Source: Candidatus Poribacteria bacterium (GTDB lineage: Bacteria > Poribacteria > WGA-4E > JAJDTR01). From it: a DNA stretch of 64,000 bases. Within the stretch, counting starts at the first letter, position 1, and each line of letters starts with the position of its first letter. The stretch lies in assembly GCA_028820655.1 (NCBI GenBank), contig JAPPIK010000061.1:50337-114336 (forward strand), given 5' to 3'. Shown in pieces: positions 8,533 through 18,260 of this stretch. Under the pieces are notes generated by a model, which was given only the letters and a program-made list of their open reading frames with translations, made no database searches and had not been told where the DNA came from. The position numbers and the translations under genes are program-made.

Positions 8533-11500
8533 TCAACGCCTAGAACGGCGCGGCGACCACCGATTGATAAGATTGGATGGGATTTCGCGGGAGAACATGG
8601 AGGGGGCGCGTTCCATATCGCCGCGCCGACGGACAACAGAGGTCAAATAGAGCCGATCTTTGGCGCGCGTCATGCCGACATAGAACAACCGACGTTCTTC
8701 CTCTAGTTCCGCCAACGGCTGATCTTGGCGCCTTATAGGGAAGGTTCCCTCCTCCATGCCCGTAACGATGACTACCCGATACTCTGTCCCCTTTGCCGCG
8801 TGGAGAGTCATCAACGTAACCTTATCGGTCTCCACCTCCGTTTCGTCAGCGCTGTTAATTAACTTTTGATAATCGAGGAAACTGGAAATATCCTTCACAC
8901 GGTTATTCTTCTCAAAATGCAGCATGCCGTTCATGAATCTGGCCCGTCTATCTTCCCAATCCGTATCCTCCGGGAATCTCGGGAGGGTAGTTTTTCGAAG
9001 TGTTTGAATGAATTCCCCAAATCTCTCTATTGCTGTAGATCCCATCATGGAAGACAGCAGCATGTCGGTCTCATGACGATGGTGTTGTACGTATCGTGCA
9101 GACACCTGAAGGAGTGCTTCTACGGCTTCCGACGATTGTTGAGCGTTTAAGGTGTCCTCGTAGCAGTACGATTCCGCTCGCTCCATCCGACTTGCAAGAA
9201 TTCCAATTCCCACATACGGCAGAAACTCCGTCAGTGAGCGCACCTCACGATGGTGAAGATTGACTTTAATTAGCTCCTCAAACACACGGTGATTCACCTG
9301 CACGTCCTCAATCGCTCGATGCATGGTATCGTGTTCAATACCAAACTTCTCAGACAGCGCCCCGAGATTACAGGTTTCACGTGGAAAGAGCCGTTGAGCA
9401 GTCACCAAGGTATCGTAGCATGGATTTGACAAACCTATATCCAACCGCCTGAGGTCGCGCTCTAACACCATATTGTCAAACTCAATTACATTATGCCCGA
9501 CGAGAATGCGGTCTTGGATAAAACTGAGAAAACCCGGCAGAACCGCTTCAATACTGGGCGCGTCTTTGACCGTTTCGTTGTCAATACCGTGAATGCGGGT
9601 GCTAGATGCTGGGATTGCTCGGGATGGTTTGACCAATTGATGGTATCGATCAAGTTCGCTCCCTACAATGCTCAGCCGCTTTGCGGCTATTTCGACAATT
9701 TCCGCCCGCTTCGGATTGTAGTCGGTGGTTTCGAGGTCGTAGACAATCATGTCGGCGAAATTCGGGGTTTCAAAGTAGCCGACGACTCGCTGACATAGCT
9801 TCAGGGCGATGACACTCTTGGAAATCTCCAGATTTCTACTCGGTTCTTCGTTCCGTCCCAACTGAATTACGTTTGCGCCATCGTCCGGCTCGGATGCGAT
9901 GAGGATTATTGTCCCAGTTATCTCGGGCAAAGCCGAAAAACGACCTATCAATACATTTATGCTATCCTGATCGAGTTCAGGTATTTCGTCCTCCAAGGGA
10001 AAGAAGTCAATATGCACCTCGCAGTCGAGATAGCGCTTGATGGTCTGGTGCACGATATGTGCGGCACAGCGGGTATCAATCTCGTCTGTAGACGCTATTC
10101 TCACCGACTCTCCGCGCTGTACCGCACTATACAGAGCGTCCGCAGCCATCTTAAGGTACGGGATTTCTTCCGACTCTTCAATTTTATGAATCTCTTCATC
10201 ACGATAAGGTGAACGGCGGCGTTCAAGCAGATTAAACAATTTCGACACTATCCTGCCAATTTTTTCATCTTTGATCTCCTCGGCAAAGGCATCAGTTTCT
10301 TCGAGGAACTGTCGGACATTTCGACGAGTGAGAGGTCCAACATCGTCCGAATAGTTTTCAATCTCTTTTAGCAGTTCAACTAGCGTCAGGTTTTCACGCT
10401 GCGCCAGCCATTTCAGCCGGGCAAGGGTCAGGTCGTCGATTAGCGATTGGGGAAAATTGAGCGCTCGTTCAAGATCGCGAGGAAAGCGCCACTGAACATA
10501 ACTCAGATACGACGAAACATCCTGTGCATGCGTCTCTTGGAACGAATTCTCTCGTCCGACACGCTGGAATTGAACTCCCTCGAAATATAGCCGATCCGCC
10601 AGTGCCTCCGCGAGTTGATGCGTCCGGTAAAAAATGGCGATATCGCCATAAGAGTAGTGCCGTTCATTGACGAGTTGTCGGATGAGTTTGGCAATGTGTG
10701 ATGCCTCCTCGTCCGGATTGTTTAACGTATAGTGGAAAAGGGTGTGCCCAGCTCCCCGGTGGGTCTTCAGTGTACTCCATGCTTGGCGGGTATTCTTGGC
10801 AATCACTGTCTGTGCCGCACGCAGAATCTTCTCGGTACAACGATAGTGCTCCTCCAATTCCACGACGGTCGGTTGGAAATCGGTTCTAAAGTTTTCAATG
10901 AATTCCGGCATTGAGCCGCGCCAGCTATAAATCGACTGATTTTCATCGGCAACCACCATTAAGTTCCGTTCGGGCACGCGGCACAGCAGTCTTAAGAGTT
11001 CATACTGGGCGGCATTGATGTCCTGATATTCATCAACAAGGATATAACGGATGTCTAGATGGAATTTTGCACGGACGGCGGGTGATTGCTCAAGCACTTC
11101 TACAGTCTTGTATAGCAGTTCGTCGAAGTCGAGGGCGGAATGTGCGGCGAGTTTGCTCTGATACGCTTTGATAAGATTGACGATGTTCTGGATTGCCGTC
11201 GGGTCGTCAATCACATCGCCGTCTCTTGTGCGAATCTCGGGCATTTCACCGACCGCAGCGAGCGGATCCTCCAACCTTACTTTGTACGCTCCGATGATGT
11301 CGCGCATTCGCCACGGCGGGTAGTCGAGTCGATTCAGTTTCAACTCTCGCAGGCATTCAACCAGAACTTCCTCCTGTGTCTCCTGATCGAATATCGTAAA
11401 GTTCTTACTCAACCCGATTTCCGGTGCGTGTTCTCGCAGCAAGCCGACACAAAAGGCGTGGAAGGTGTGGATCTTAACGTCCAGTCCTTGGGTTGTGCCG

Positions 11501-11724
11501 AGCAAATCCTTGATTCGGTCGAGCATTTCTTGCGCGGCTTTATTCGTAAAGGTGACCGCGAGGATTTGCTCTGGTGGAACGCCGTGTTCGTGAATGAGGT
11601 GGGCGATTCTGTGCGTGATGACCATTGTCTTGCCCGTGCCCGGACCCGCGACGACCAAGACAGCGCCGTCTTTATGGGTCACCGCCTGCGCCTGTTTTTC
11701 ATTGAGTTCCTGGTGGAAGTCCAT
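8533..11724 (-). CDS. UvrD/PcrA-type helicase with inserted DnaQ-type exonuclease, paralogue 2
   Basis: A 1063-residue protein colinear with the helicase at 5135-8326. It has Walker A GPGTGKT near residue 27, LVDEYQDIN, ADENQSIYSWRGS, LMTLHAAKGTEY and RRLFYVGMTRAKDRLYL. The DEDDh exonuclease insert includes VYDLETTDYNPKRAEIVE, VGHNVIEFDN and HRAIEDV. The unassigned segment before the exonuclease (SVRIASTDEIDTRCAAHIVH) is also conserved. Both copies keep all catalytic residues, so they are old, functional duplicates rather than a fresh copy. The 206-bp gap between the genes suggests separate transcription of the downstream one. Confidence 0.88.
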   Translation of the reverse strand: MDFHQELNEKQAQAVTHKDGAVLVVAGPGTGKTMVITHRIAHLIHEHGVPPEQILAVTFTNKAAQEMLDRIKDLLGTTQGLDVKIHTFHAFCVGLLREHAPEIGLSKNFTIFDQETQEEVLVECLRELKLNRLDYPPWRMRDIIGAYKVRLEDPLAAVGEMPEIRTRDGDVIDDPTAIQNIVNLIKAYQSKLAAHSALDFDELLYKTVEVLEQSPAVRAKFHLDIRYILVDEYQDINAAQYELLRLLCRVPERNLMVVADENQSIYSWRGSMPEFIENFRTDFQPTVVELEEHYRCTEKILRAAQTVIAKNTRQAWSTLKTHRGAGHTLFHYTLNNPDEEASHIAKLIRQLVNERHYSYGDIAIFYRTHQLAEALADRLYFEGVQFQRVGRENSFQETHAQDVSSYLSYVQWRFPRDLERALNFPQSLIDDLTLARLKWLAQRENLTLVELLKEIENYSDDVGPLTRRNVRQFLEETDAFAEEIKDEKIGRIVSKLFNLLERRRSPYRDEEIHKIEESEEIPYLKMAADALYSAVQRGESVRIASTDEIDTRCAAHIVHQTIKRYLDCEVHIDFFPLEDEIPELDQDSINVLIGRFSALPEITGTIILIASEPDDGANVIQLGRNEEPSRNLEISKSVIALKLCQRVVGYFETPNFADMIVYDLETTDYNPKRAEIVEIAAKRLSIVGSELDRYHQLVKPSRAIPASSTRIHGIDNETVKDAPSIEAVLPGFLSFIQDRILVGHNVIEFDNMVLERDLRRLDIGLSNPCYDTLVTAQRLFPRETCNLGALSEKFGIEHDTMHRAIEDVQVNHRVFEELIKVNLHHREVRSLTEFLPYVGIGILASRMERAESYCYEDTLNAQQSSEAVEALLQVSARYVQHHRHETDMLLSSMMGSTAIERFGEFIQTLRKTTLPRFPEDTDWEDRRARFMNGMLHFEKNNRVKDISSFLDYQKLINSADETEVETDKVTLMTLHAAKGTEYRVVIVTGMEEGTFPIRRQDQPLAELEEERRLFYVGMTRAKDRLYLTSVVRRRGDMERAPSMFSREIPSNLINRWSPRRSRR

Positions 11725-11841
11725 TTTCAGAACGTATTAAGATTGATTGGTTCCCGTGGCGAAGACATCCCTGAGTGCCGTTAGGATGTCATTCTCGGAA
11801 GTGGGAATTGCGAACACTGAAAACCTGATTGAGCAGTTTCT

Positions 11842-12969
11842 TTAACTGTCGTGGTCTTGTAAGCCAATTTCATCCAGTGTGTGTGCGGTTAGCGCTTTCT
11901 CGAAAAGCACATCGAGGCGAGAGGCACTCCCAATCGCGGTTATCTGGTTGACAACGGATTGGGGCACTTCAGTAAATCTCGACTGCAGCAGTTTGACGAC
12001 TGCCTCTTGTTTCGCTCGTTTCTCACCTCGAATTTCCCCCCGTTTCTCACCCCGAATTTCGCCTCGTTTCTCACCTTGTTCAACCAGATGCTCAGCCATT
12101 GTCTGTGCCATGGTTTCTAACTCCTCTCTGTCTGAAGGTTCTTGGATGTGTTGATTGCCCAGTGTCCTCAATTCTTCATGTTCCTCTGCTGGACGGCGAT
12201 GCAGGATAAGCAACAGCAGATAGGAAATCGCCCGTCGCCTTTGTAGCACCTGAACTTCATCTAGTTCGTTAATATGCGACATTGCATTAACCAACGCGGC
12301 ACTCATCGTTTCTCTATCTGCATGTTCCTTCTGTAAAACGGTTAGCAACCATCCTAGCGGATGGTCGGTTTTCGTCAAGTGCGTTTCATCCGCTTCCTTT
12401 ACACTTAGAAACAATGTGTCGAAGTTTGGGACGAACCGCCCGAGTTCATCGGGGATGTCCATTGTAGCACCCAGCGTCAGCGGTGAATTCCAGCGCTGCG
12501 CACCGGTGTAAAACACAATCGGTAGAATCGGACAGAAACGCCACAGAGTCTTGGGGACAGCCTCCGATTCCCACTCCCGTCGTTGGGAATCCCAAATCTG
12601 AGTCATGTAAAACAGTAGCCGAAACCCCATTGTTGAATCGACGGTGGATTGATGTTCAATTAGGATGTAGATTAACAGTTCTTCCGATTCTGATGCAGAT
12701 TGAAATGGGACATTAAATACCATGTCGGATTCTTGTTCTCGAAGGTTATCGGGAACAAAACTTCTGTTAATCTGCGCGATTTGGCTAAAATCGACGCGCT
12801 CCACCAACTCGGTCGCGACGATTTCTAACAAGCCTCGGACGTTCTCCTTGTCTTCGAACAGCCATCGTGCGCTGCGATCCGGGAATTGTTCAATCTGAAT
12901 GTCGAAATAATTGAGTATTTCAGTGCTTTCTGTCACAGTCCCCCAGGTATTTACGCGCACATGAGTCAA
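11842..12969 (-). CDS. Rpn family recombination-promoting nuclease/putative transposase
   Basis: About 375 residues. The N-terminal region (QFPDRSARWLFEDKENVRGL, then ESDMVFNV and LLIYILIEHQSTVD) is the PD-(D/E)XK-like core of the Rpn/transposase_31 family, with the D and E-x-Q positions kept. Family members promote RecA-independent recombination and have endonuclease activity. Near the C-terminus an eight-residue unit EKRGEIRG is repeated (DNA at ~12010-12075), a known hypervariable feature. The start is uncertain: TTG at 12969 follows a stop codon directly, and GTG at 12960 is an alternative. A MITE sits 10 bases upstream, so the native leader is disrupted. Confidence 0.8.
   Translation of the reverse strand: MTHVRVNTWGTVTESTEILNYFDIQIEQFPDRSARWLFEDKENVRGLLEIVATELVERVDFSQIAQINRSFVPDNLREQESDMVFNVPFQSASESEELLIYILIEHQSTVDSTMGFRLLFYMTQIWDSQRREWESEAVPKTLWRFCPILPIVFYTGAQRWNSPLTLGATMDIPDELGRFVPNFDTLFLSVKEADETHLTKTDHPLGWLLTVLQKEHADRETMSAALVNAMSHINELDEVQVLQRRRAISYLLLLILHRRPAEEHEELRTLGNQHIQEPSDREELETMAQTMAEHLVEQGEKRGEIRGEKRGEIRGEKRAKQEAVVKLLQSRFTEVPQSVVNQITAIGSASRLDVLFEKALTAHTLDEIGLQDHDS
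12005..12075 (-). repeat. 24-bp tandem repeats inside the Rpn gene
   Basis: Short in-frame direct repeats built on TTTCTCACCCCGAATTTCGC encode alternating EKRGEIRG units. They are likely to vary in copy number by slippage. Confidence 0.7.
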
Positions 12970-12979
12970 TCAAGCAGTT

Positions 12980-13171
12980 GTAACTGTTTAGTCCATCAAT
13001 CTATATCTCCGATGTCGGTTTGTAGCAGTGCAATTCATTGCACGTCCGCCATAACCAGTATCGGGGCAGGGATGCCCCTCCCACAGAGGGGTGCTCCTCC
13101 TACCGGTGATCTGCCCAAATAAATGCTAGACCAATTTTTTCTCTTTTTTTTGGACCGTACTAAACAGTTAC
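12980..13171. mobile_element. MITE copy 2 (192 bp, 13-bp TIRs, perfect 8-bp TSD)
   Basis: It starts GTAACTGTTTAGT and ends with the exact reverse complement. It is flanked by AAGCAGTT at 12972-12979 and 13172-13179. Its left ~65 bases and right end match copy 1; about 28 bases of interior are missing relative to copy 1. It is inserted directly upstream of the Rpn start codon. The whole gap 12970-13275 holds no gene besides this element. Confidence 0.9.
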
Positions 13172-13275
13172 AAGCAGTTAATGTGATAACGCCATGAATT
13201 TACGAAAGGTTGATAATCCTGAATGAAATAAAGAAATGTGCCGCGGTGTTGGGCGAACTAAATGTACACCGATCC

Positions 13276-14565
13276 CTAATCCTTCCAAAGTGACGCGATT
13301 CCGTCCTTGATCATGCCTTCAATCCCTACGGCAAGCGAGGTGTGCAGAGAACGCACATTGTGCGCCCACAGTGAGGGAAAGGAACCAGCCTCGTAACCGC
13401 CTTTCACTCCTCGCGCCAGCTCCTCGTCTATGGCGACATAGGTCTTCTCGCCATTTGTGTATGCAAAGGTCATGGTGTGGTCAAACGGAGCGTTTTCATC
13501 GACCCATAACTCGTACTCGCAGAACATCTCGTATTGCAACGTTACGAGGCACCACTCCGTTCCCAGCATGACGGCGTTAATCTGCAACGGTAACTCCGGT
13601 TGCTCACCGTGCTCGATAGTCTTCCTGATGGCTTCAAGTTGATCCGCTCTGTCACGAAAGCCATGAAGATCGAAGATTTTGAGATCTCTGCTCGCTTCTG
13701 TCCACTCCTCCATCGTTGGGAGCGGCTCTGTCGGTAACGTTATCTGCGTAGACCGAGCTACGAGTTTGTCGGCCTTGATCTCCGTGGTCGTCTCCAGCGC
13801 TTTAAGGACAGCGTCGCCAAGTTTTCTGCCGGCTTTCTCTGCTTTATCCCACCCGCCTTTCAGCGGGAAACCGTTTATGTTCGCGCCGCACCCCTGCGCG
13901 AAGATGGGCGTGACATCGTTCCCCAATTCCTCCTTTATACGTTGCACTGCGAAGCCCGGGTAATCCGCGCCGGTGAGGGTGCTGCTGCCGTGCACAATGA
14001 CCGGATGCGCGGCGTGTTCGAACAGTATGACCGACGGACTACCATCCTCTCTGCGTACTTCCAGCACGTTGACCCACGGCACGACGCTGCCGGCTTCGTT
14101 AACCGCCATAACGACGACGCCATTTTCGTCGGCTAACCGGCGATTAAATCCGACCTGCGCGGGAGCTCGACCGGCGTGAAGAGAAACCGGTAGGCAGTTG
14201 GCGTAGGCTTCCGTCACGATTTCGGGGATTGTTGCGTTTAGCCGCTCAATCCATTCCCGCTCATGCGGCTCGTAATCATCGCCGGGAACGCTCGCGGCGC
14301 CCGGCGCGGAATGTGTATGGGTAAAGTTAATTAACGTGTGCTCTATCCCCGTCTGTTCGCGTATACGCTGCCCCGCCTTACTATGAAACTCCGGCTCGCC
14401 GCCGCAGAGGTCCGCGGATACAATCGCCACCGGGTTTTCACCGTCGTCCAGCACTAGCGCTTTCGCGAATAGCGGGTCGTGAACGCCTGTACTATAGCGG
14501 ATGTGATCGGCTAACGTCGTTCGGGTAGGTGGGGTGATGTCCCTGCAACTTACTCCGGCTTTCAT
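13276..14565 (-). CDS. Neutral/alkaline non-lysosomal ceramidase-like protein
   Basis: A 429-residue protein. It matches the N-terminal domain of neutral ceramidases: GVSCRDITPP at the start, GVHDPLFAKALVLDDG, then a histidine-rich block FTHTHSAPGA (residues ~110-120) and later HAAHPVIVHG and FAQGCGANIN. The histidines fit the zinc site of that fold. True ceramidases are longer with a C-terminal domain and are secreted. This protein has no signal peptide and lacks that domain, so it is probably a cytoplasmic amidase of unknown substrate, as is common in this family. AAAGGAGATCGCAC precedes ATG 14565. Confidence 0.82.
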   Translation of the reverse strand: MKAGVSCRDITPPTRTTLADHIRYSTGVHDPLFAKALVLDDGENPVAIVSADLCGGEPEFHSKAGQRIREQTGIEHTLINFTHTHSAPGAASVPGDDYEPHEREWIERLNATIPEIVTEAYANCLPVSLHAGRAPAQVGFNRRLADENGVVVMAVNEAGSVVPWVNVLEVRREDGSPSVILFEHAAHPVIVHGSSTLTGADYPGFAVQRIKEELGNDVTPIFAQGCGANINGFPLKGGWDKAEKAGRKLGDAVLKALETTTEIKADKLVARSTQITLPTEPLPTMEEWTEASRDLKIFDLHGFRDRADQLEAIRKTIEHGEQPELPLQINAVMLGTEWCLVTLQYEMFCEYELWVDENAPFDHTMTFAYTNGEKTYVAIDEELARGVKGGYEAGSFPSLWAHNVRSLHTSLAVGIEGMIKDGIASLWKD

Positions 14566-14809
14566 GTGCGATCTCCTTTCGCGTTCGCCCTATCACTTCT
14601 AGCGTTGCAATTTGAGTTGTCTGAAGATGGAAGCGCCAAACGACTCACATTAACGCAAATCATGTATGAATGCAAGCCTGCAGACGCCGCTGTTAGGTGG
14701 GATTTGTAGTGACTTGATTGACATCAATTGTCGCTCGTGGGACAATTCGAAATGTAGACTGCCATTATCATTCGACGATACCGTACGACTATGGCGCCAA
14801 TGCTCGTAT

Positions 14810-15895
14810 TCACGAAACTGCCTGATATCGCTGCGCATCACACGCCTCAACATCTACTTCAGACAAGGAGATGTTCAATTGTTCGCCTGCTTCTTGAATA
14901 TGTCGATACGTTGTCTCGGGCAGTTCTATGCCGTGGGTTAGCCGCTCTGTGCGGCGACGATGCGCCAGATCACCAGGCACCATCACCTCGTCAAATCCGG
15001 GCGCAGGGGGTGTTCCCCTCATGCCATCGAGGAAGGCGCGCACCCCGCGTCGATACGATTCCAACGGCGTAAAGGCTCGGATGTTTACCACCTGCATAAA
15101 GGCGCCGCTCATACCGTCTACCCCGAGGTCGATATCCGGTGACAACCCTCCCAACAGGCAGGTTATTAGCGAGAGCGCGTATCCTTTGTGCCCTCCGAGC
15201 GGGAGCAACCACCCGCCGTCGAAAAAGTCGGCAGGCTTTACGGTGGCGTTTCCGTGTTTGTCAAGGATGCAGCCTTCAGCGAGGTCGAGGTTTTTGCTCA
15301 AGGCGACTCGAACTTTCCCCTCAGCCACGACACTTGTCGCAAAGTCGGCGATAAACGGCGCTTCGCCGCCCGTCGGAGCACCAATCGCAATCGCGTTCGT
15401 GTCTAGCTTGCCCACCGCGCCGCCAAAGGGTACCACGCGAGTGGGGGTCGTGCAACCGAGACCGACGCCGCACGTAATGATGCCGACGCAATCCGCCTGT
15501 GCCGCGGCTTCCGCATATTCCCCCAACCGCCCGATATGGCTCATATGAACCAGATTGGCGCAAGCCACATTACCGGTCTTCGCCTTCTCGATTGCCCTGT
15601 GGACAGTCTGTAGAGCCGCATAGTGCCCAAACCCTTGACCCCCATCCACCCGCAGCGAATTTGGCGACTCTTTCACCACCTTCGGCTCGGCAGCGGGTAG
15701 TAGGGAACCATCGGCTATCCAACCGAGATACTGCGGAATGCGGAGGACACCGTGCGAGTCGTGTCCTGCGAGATTCGCGTTGACCAAAACTCCCGCCACG
15801 CAGTCAGCGATACGACGGGGCGCGCCTGCCGCCATGAAAATCTGCCGCGAAACGGCATGGAGGTGACTCGCGGTGAAGTTGTATGTTTTAGCCAA
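14810..15895 (-). CDS. Ldh family oxidoreductase (tandem copy 1)
   Basis: 361 residues with AGHDSHGVLRIPQYLG near residue 52 and the later block GGHKGYALSLITCLLGGLSPDID, diagnostic of the Ldh2/MDH2-type dehydrogenases. It is about half identical by eye to its neighbour at 15974-17050 and more distant from the one at 3022-4068. The start is TTG at 15895 (AGGAAG 5-10 bases upstream), matching the TTG start of the neighbour. Substrate unknown; likely a 2-hydroxy acid made by the adjacent catabolic enzymes. Confidence 0.9.
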   Translation of the reverse strand: MAKTYNFTASHLHAVSRQIFMAAGAPRRIADCVAGVLVNANLAGHDSHGVLRIPQYLGWIADGSLLPAAEPKVVKESPNSLRVDGGQGFGHYAALQTVHRAIEKAKTGNVACANLVHMSHIGRLGEYAEAAAQADCVGIITCGVGLGCTTPTRVVPFGGAVGKLDTNAIAIGAPTGGEAPFIADFATSVVAEGKVRVALSKNLDLAEGCILDKHGNATVKPADFFDGGWLLPLGGHKGYALSLITCLLGGLSPDIDLGVDGMSGAFMQVVNIRAFTPLESYRRGVRAFLDGMRGTPPAPGFDEVMVPGDLAHRRRTERLTHGIELPETTYRHIQEAGEQLNISLSEVDVEACDAQRYQAVS

Positions 15896-15973
15896 GATCC
15901 GCTTCCTATTCGATGCAGCTCAGTCTCAAATGGTCTATCCTTCAGCCGATTGGCCGGGGATGTCGTCGTGTCA

Positions 15974-17050
15974 TCAACTCACCTGATATCGCGCGATGTC
16001 ATCGGGCTCAACGATCTCGTCGCCCAAAGAGATGTTCAACTCCGCGGCATGTTCTTGAAGTTTCTGATGAATGGTGTCCGGGAGATCAATGCCACTGACC
16101 AACCGCTCGGCGCGGCAGCGAAATTCGAAGTCTCCCGGCACCAGCACCTCATCGAAACCCGGCGCCGGCGTCGTCGCTCTCATGCTGTCAAGGAATGCCC
16201 GCACGGCCTGTTGGTATTGTCCCAATGGCGTGAAAGCCTCGACGTTTATTACTTGCATGAATACGCCGCCCATGCTGCCTTTTTCGATGTCGAACTCTTC
16301 GGACAATCCTCCCAGCAGGCAGGTTACCAACGATAGCGCATAGCCTTTGTGACCGCCGAACGGCAGCAGCGAACCGCCATCGTAGAAATCCATTGTGTTG
16401 ACGGTCGGGTTGCCGTGCTTGTCCACGATGTGTCCTTCGGGCACGTTCACGCCCTTGCTTCGGGCGACACGGAGTTTTCCTTCGGCAATCACGCTGGTCG
16501 CGATGTCGGCGACGAACGGCGAATCGTCGCCGGTTGGACAGCCGATTGCAATCGGATTCGTACTCAATCCTCCAACCGCCCCCCCAAAAGGCACCACGGG
16601 CCACGCGCCCTGTTGCCCCGCACCAAAGGTAACCATACTGATGCATCCGGCGCGCGCGGCTACTTCGAGGTATTCGCCCAGTCGCCCAATGTGACTCGTA
16701 TCGTAGAGGCTGGCGCAAGCAACATTGAAGCGCTTTGCTTTGTCAATCGCCAACTCTATCGATTTCCGGGCGGTGAAGTGGCCGAATCCGAACCCTGCAT
16801 TCACGACAAAGGTGGTGTCGGTTTCCTTGACCACTTCCGGTTCCACCTTGGGATGCAATCTGTTATTCGCCATCATGTCCAAATAGGAGGTAATGCGTAG
16901 TACGCCGTGTGAATCATGCCCTGAGAGGTTCGCGTTGACGAGGATGCCGGCAACTGTGTCGGCGATATGGCGCGGTGTTTCGACCGCCATGAATATCTGT
17001 CGTGACACGGCGTGAAGGTAACTTGCACGAAAATTGTGAGTTTCAGCCAA
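15974..17050 (-). CDS. Ldh family oxidoreductase (tandem copy 2)
   Basis: 358 residues, with SGHDSHGVLRITSYLD, DTSHIGRLGEYLE and GGHKGYALSLVTCLLGGLSEE. It is a tandem paralogue of 14810-15895 lying 78 bases upstream on the same strand, so probably cotranscribed. It starts at TTG 17050 behind GGGGAG. Divergence in the region around residues 120-145 suggests a different substrate from the sister gene. Confidence 0.9.
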   Translation of the reverse strand: MAETHNFRASYLHAVSRQIFMAVETPRHIADTVAGILVNANLSGHDSHGVLRITSYLDMMANNRLHPKVEPEVVKETDTTFVVNAGFGFGHFTARKSIELAIDKAKRFNVACASLYDTSHIGRLGEYLEVAARAGCISMVTFGAGQQGAWPVVPFGGAVGGLSTNPIAIGCPTGDDSPFVADIATSVIAEGKLRVARSKGVNVPEGHIVDKHGNPTVNTMDFYDGGSLLPFGGHKGYALSLVTCLLGGLSEEFDIEKGSMGGVFMQVINVEAFTPLGQYQQAVRAFLDSMRATTPAPGFDEVLVPGDFEFRCRAERLVSGIDLPDTIHQKLQEHAAELNISLGDEIVEPDDIARYQVS

Positions 17051-17142
17051 AATTTGGTCTCCCCGTGGTAATTATTTTTGTAGACAAAACCCTCTTATCA
17101 CTGAAGATAGAGAATTGCTCAACTTGTGTTCAAGAGTACGAA

Positions 17143-17961
17143 TTATGTAAAGTCCCATGACCCCTGTCCGGACCGAATGGGGTATCCATTCTCGCTCGGT
17201 ACTTTGCCGACCGGATTATGGTTGAAGTCGTCAACGCCGCGCACAAGATAGGTTTCAAATGTCGACCAACCTTCCACGCTCAGGTCGCATTTTACGTTGG
17301 TCGGAGCGAATCGCATCGTTTGACCGGCTCGGATTCTATCCGAGTTATTAGGTCCCGAACCGTGCAGTAGACGGTTATCGTGCAGCGATATTTCACCGGC
17401 TTTCAGATCCAGCGTGACCACCTCGTCCCGATCGATCGCTTTTTGGTCGGCTTCCAAATGCAGTACGTAGTTTTCATTCGCTACTCTATTGTGCTCCACG
17501 GGCTCCCGTAGGTGGCTGCCCCGAACAATTCGCATGGCGCCGTTGGTTTCGTCCGTGTCAAACAGTGCAAGCCACACGCTCACGGTATTCTTGGGTTCCA
17601 ATGGCCAGTAGCGCGAATCTTGATGCCACGGAACGACCGTTTCATCGTGCGGAAACTTCGCAAAGCAGTGCGCTCCCCACTGAAAGTAATTCGGTCCCAG
17701 CAAATCCTCGACATAATCCAGGATTGCCGCGGTTCGACAAAGATTGTACACATACCGGTTCGCCTTGTGCCAATGGTTCACGCGACTCATGTGAACGCCT
17801 TCGGGCAGCATGGCGGCTAATTCCTTAAAGCGTTGCTGAAGCACGGGTATAGCGGGCTGATCAAAAACAGGCAGGTTCTTGACATAGCCCCAGGCGCGAA
17901 ACTGCTCCTTTTCCCCGTCCGTCAATCGACGCGCGTGAGGGCTAATTGGTAAGTTTATCAT
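17143..17961 (-). CDS. Phytanoyl-CoA dioxygenase family protein (1)
   Basis: A 272-residue Fe(II)/2-oxoglutarate dioxygenase. The metal-binding pair is H113-x-D115 (PWHQDSRYW) and the distal histidine is about H200 (HDNRLLHGSGPN), with a 2-oxoglutarate-binding arginine just after it (SDRIRAG). Family members hydroxylate diverse small molecules; homology does not tell the substrate. ATG 17961 is preferred over the longer frame because the extra residues lack similarity and run into the dispersed repeat at 18008-18044. Confidence 0.87.
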   Translation of the reverse strand: MINLPISPHARRLTDGEKEQFRAWGYVKNLPVFDQPAIPVLQQRFKELAAMLPEGVHMSRVNHWHKANRYVYNLCRTAAILDYVEDLLGPNYFQWGAHCFAKFPHDETVVPWHQDSRYWPLEPKNTVSVWLALFDTDETNGAMRIVRGSHLREPVEHNRVANENYVLHLEADQKAIDRDEVVTLDLKAGEISLHDNRLLHGSGPNNSDRIRAGQTMRFAPTNVKCDLSVEGWSTFETYLVRGVDDFNHNPVGKVPSENGYPIRSGQGSWDFT

Positions 17962-18007
17962 GTGGTGTTTTGTCTCACTCCACTTTAGGTCTAGAGGGTG
18001 CGCACTG

Positions 18008-18044
18008 CAATCAAGCGACTGATGAAGGAGCACGATAGAGATCC
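18008..18044 (-). repeat. Dispersed 36-bp repeat, copy b (reverse)
   Basis: On the minus strand it reads GGATCTCTATCGTGCTCCTT and ends CGCTTGATTG. It lies upstream of the dioxygenase gene that starts at 17961. Confidence 0.65.
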
Positions 18045-18142
18045 TACTAGCTATAAAACCCCCTGCGGGGATCAATCGAGAGGATTACGCGCCCGATTGA
18101 GTTACCAAGGCGATAGAAATCCATCCCTGAGCACGACACATC

Positions 18143-18167
18143 GTCGGGAATCGGAATTCCCTCCTAC
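18143..18167 (-). repeat. REP-like palindrome, GTAG foot
   Basis: GGGAAT-CGGA-ATTCCC stem, followed on the plus strand by TCCTAC; the minus strand reads GTAGGAGGGAATTCC. A related unit is at 28205-28229, and a partial one without the foot is near 18184-18203. Confidence 0.55.
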
Positions 18168-18260
18168 CTGTGCCACACTGTCGGCGCGATCTCCGATTCG
18201 CGACACCGTAGGAGCTTGGCGAATGAGGGCTATCTTTGATTTAACTTGGTTCCCGCTGTA

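Noticed and set aside
11140..11784. A 214-residue plus-strand open frame
   Set aside because: Antisense to the second helicase, whose motifs are unmistakable in this region.
14928..15548. A 206-residue plus-strand frame
   Set aside because: Antisense to an Ldh-type gene with clear family motifs.
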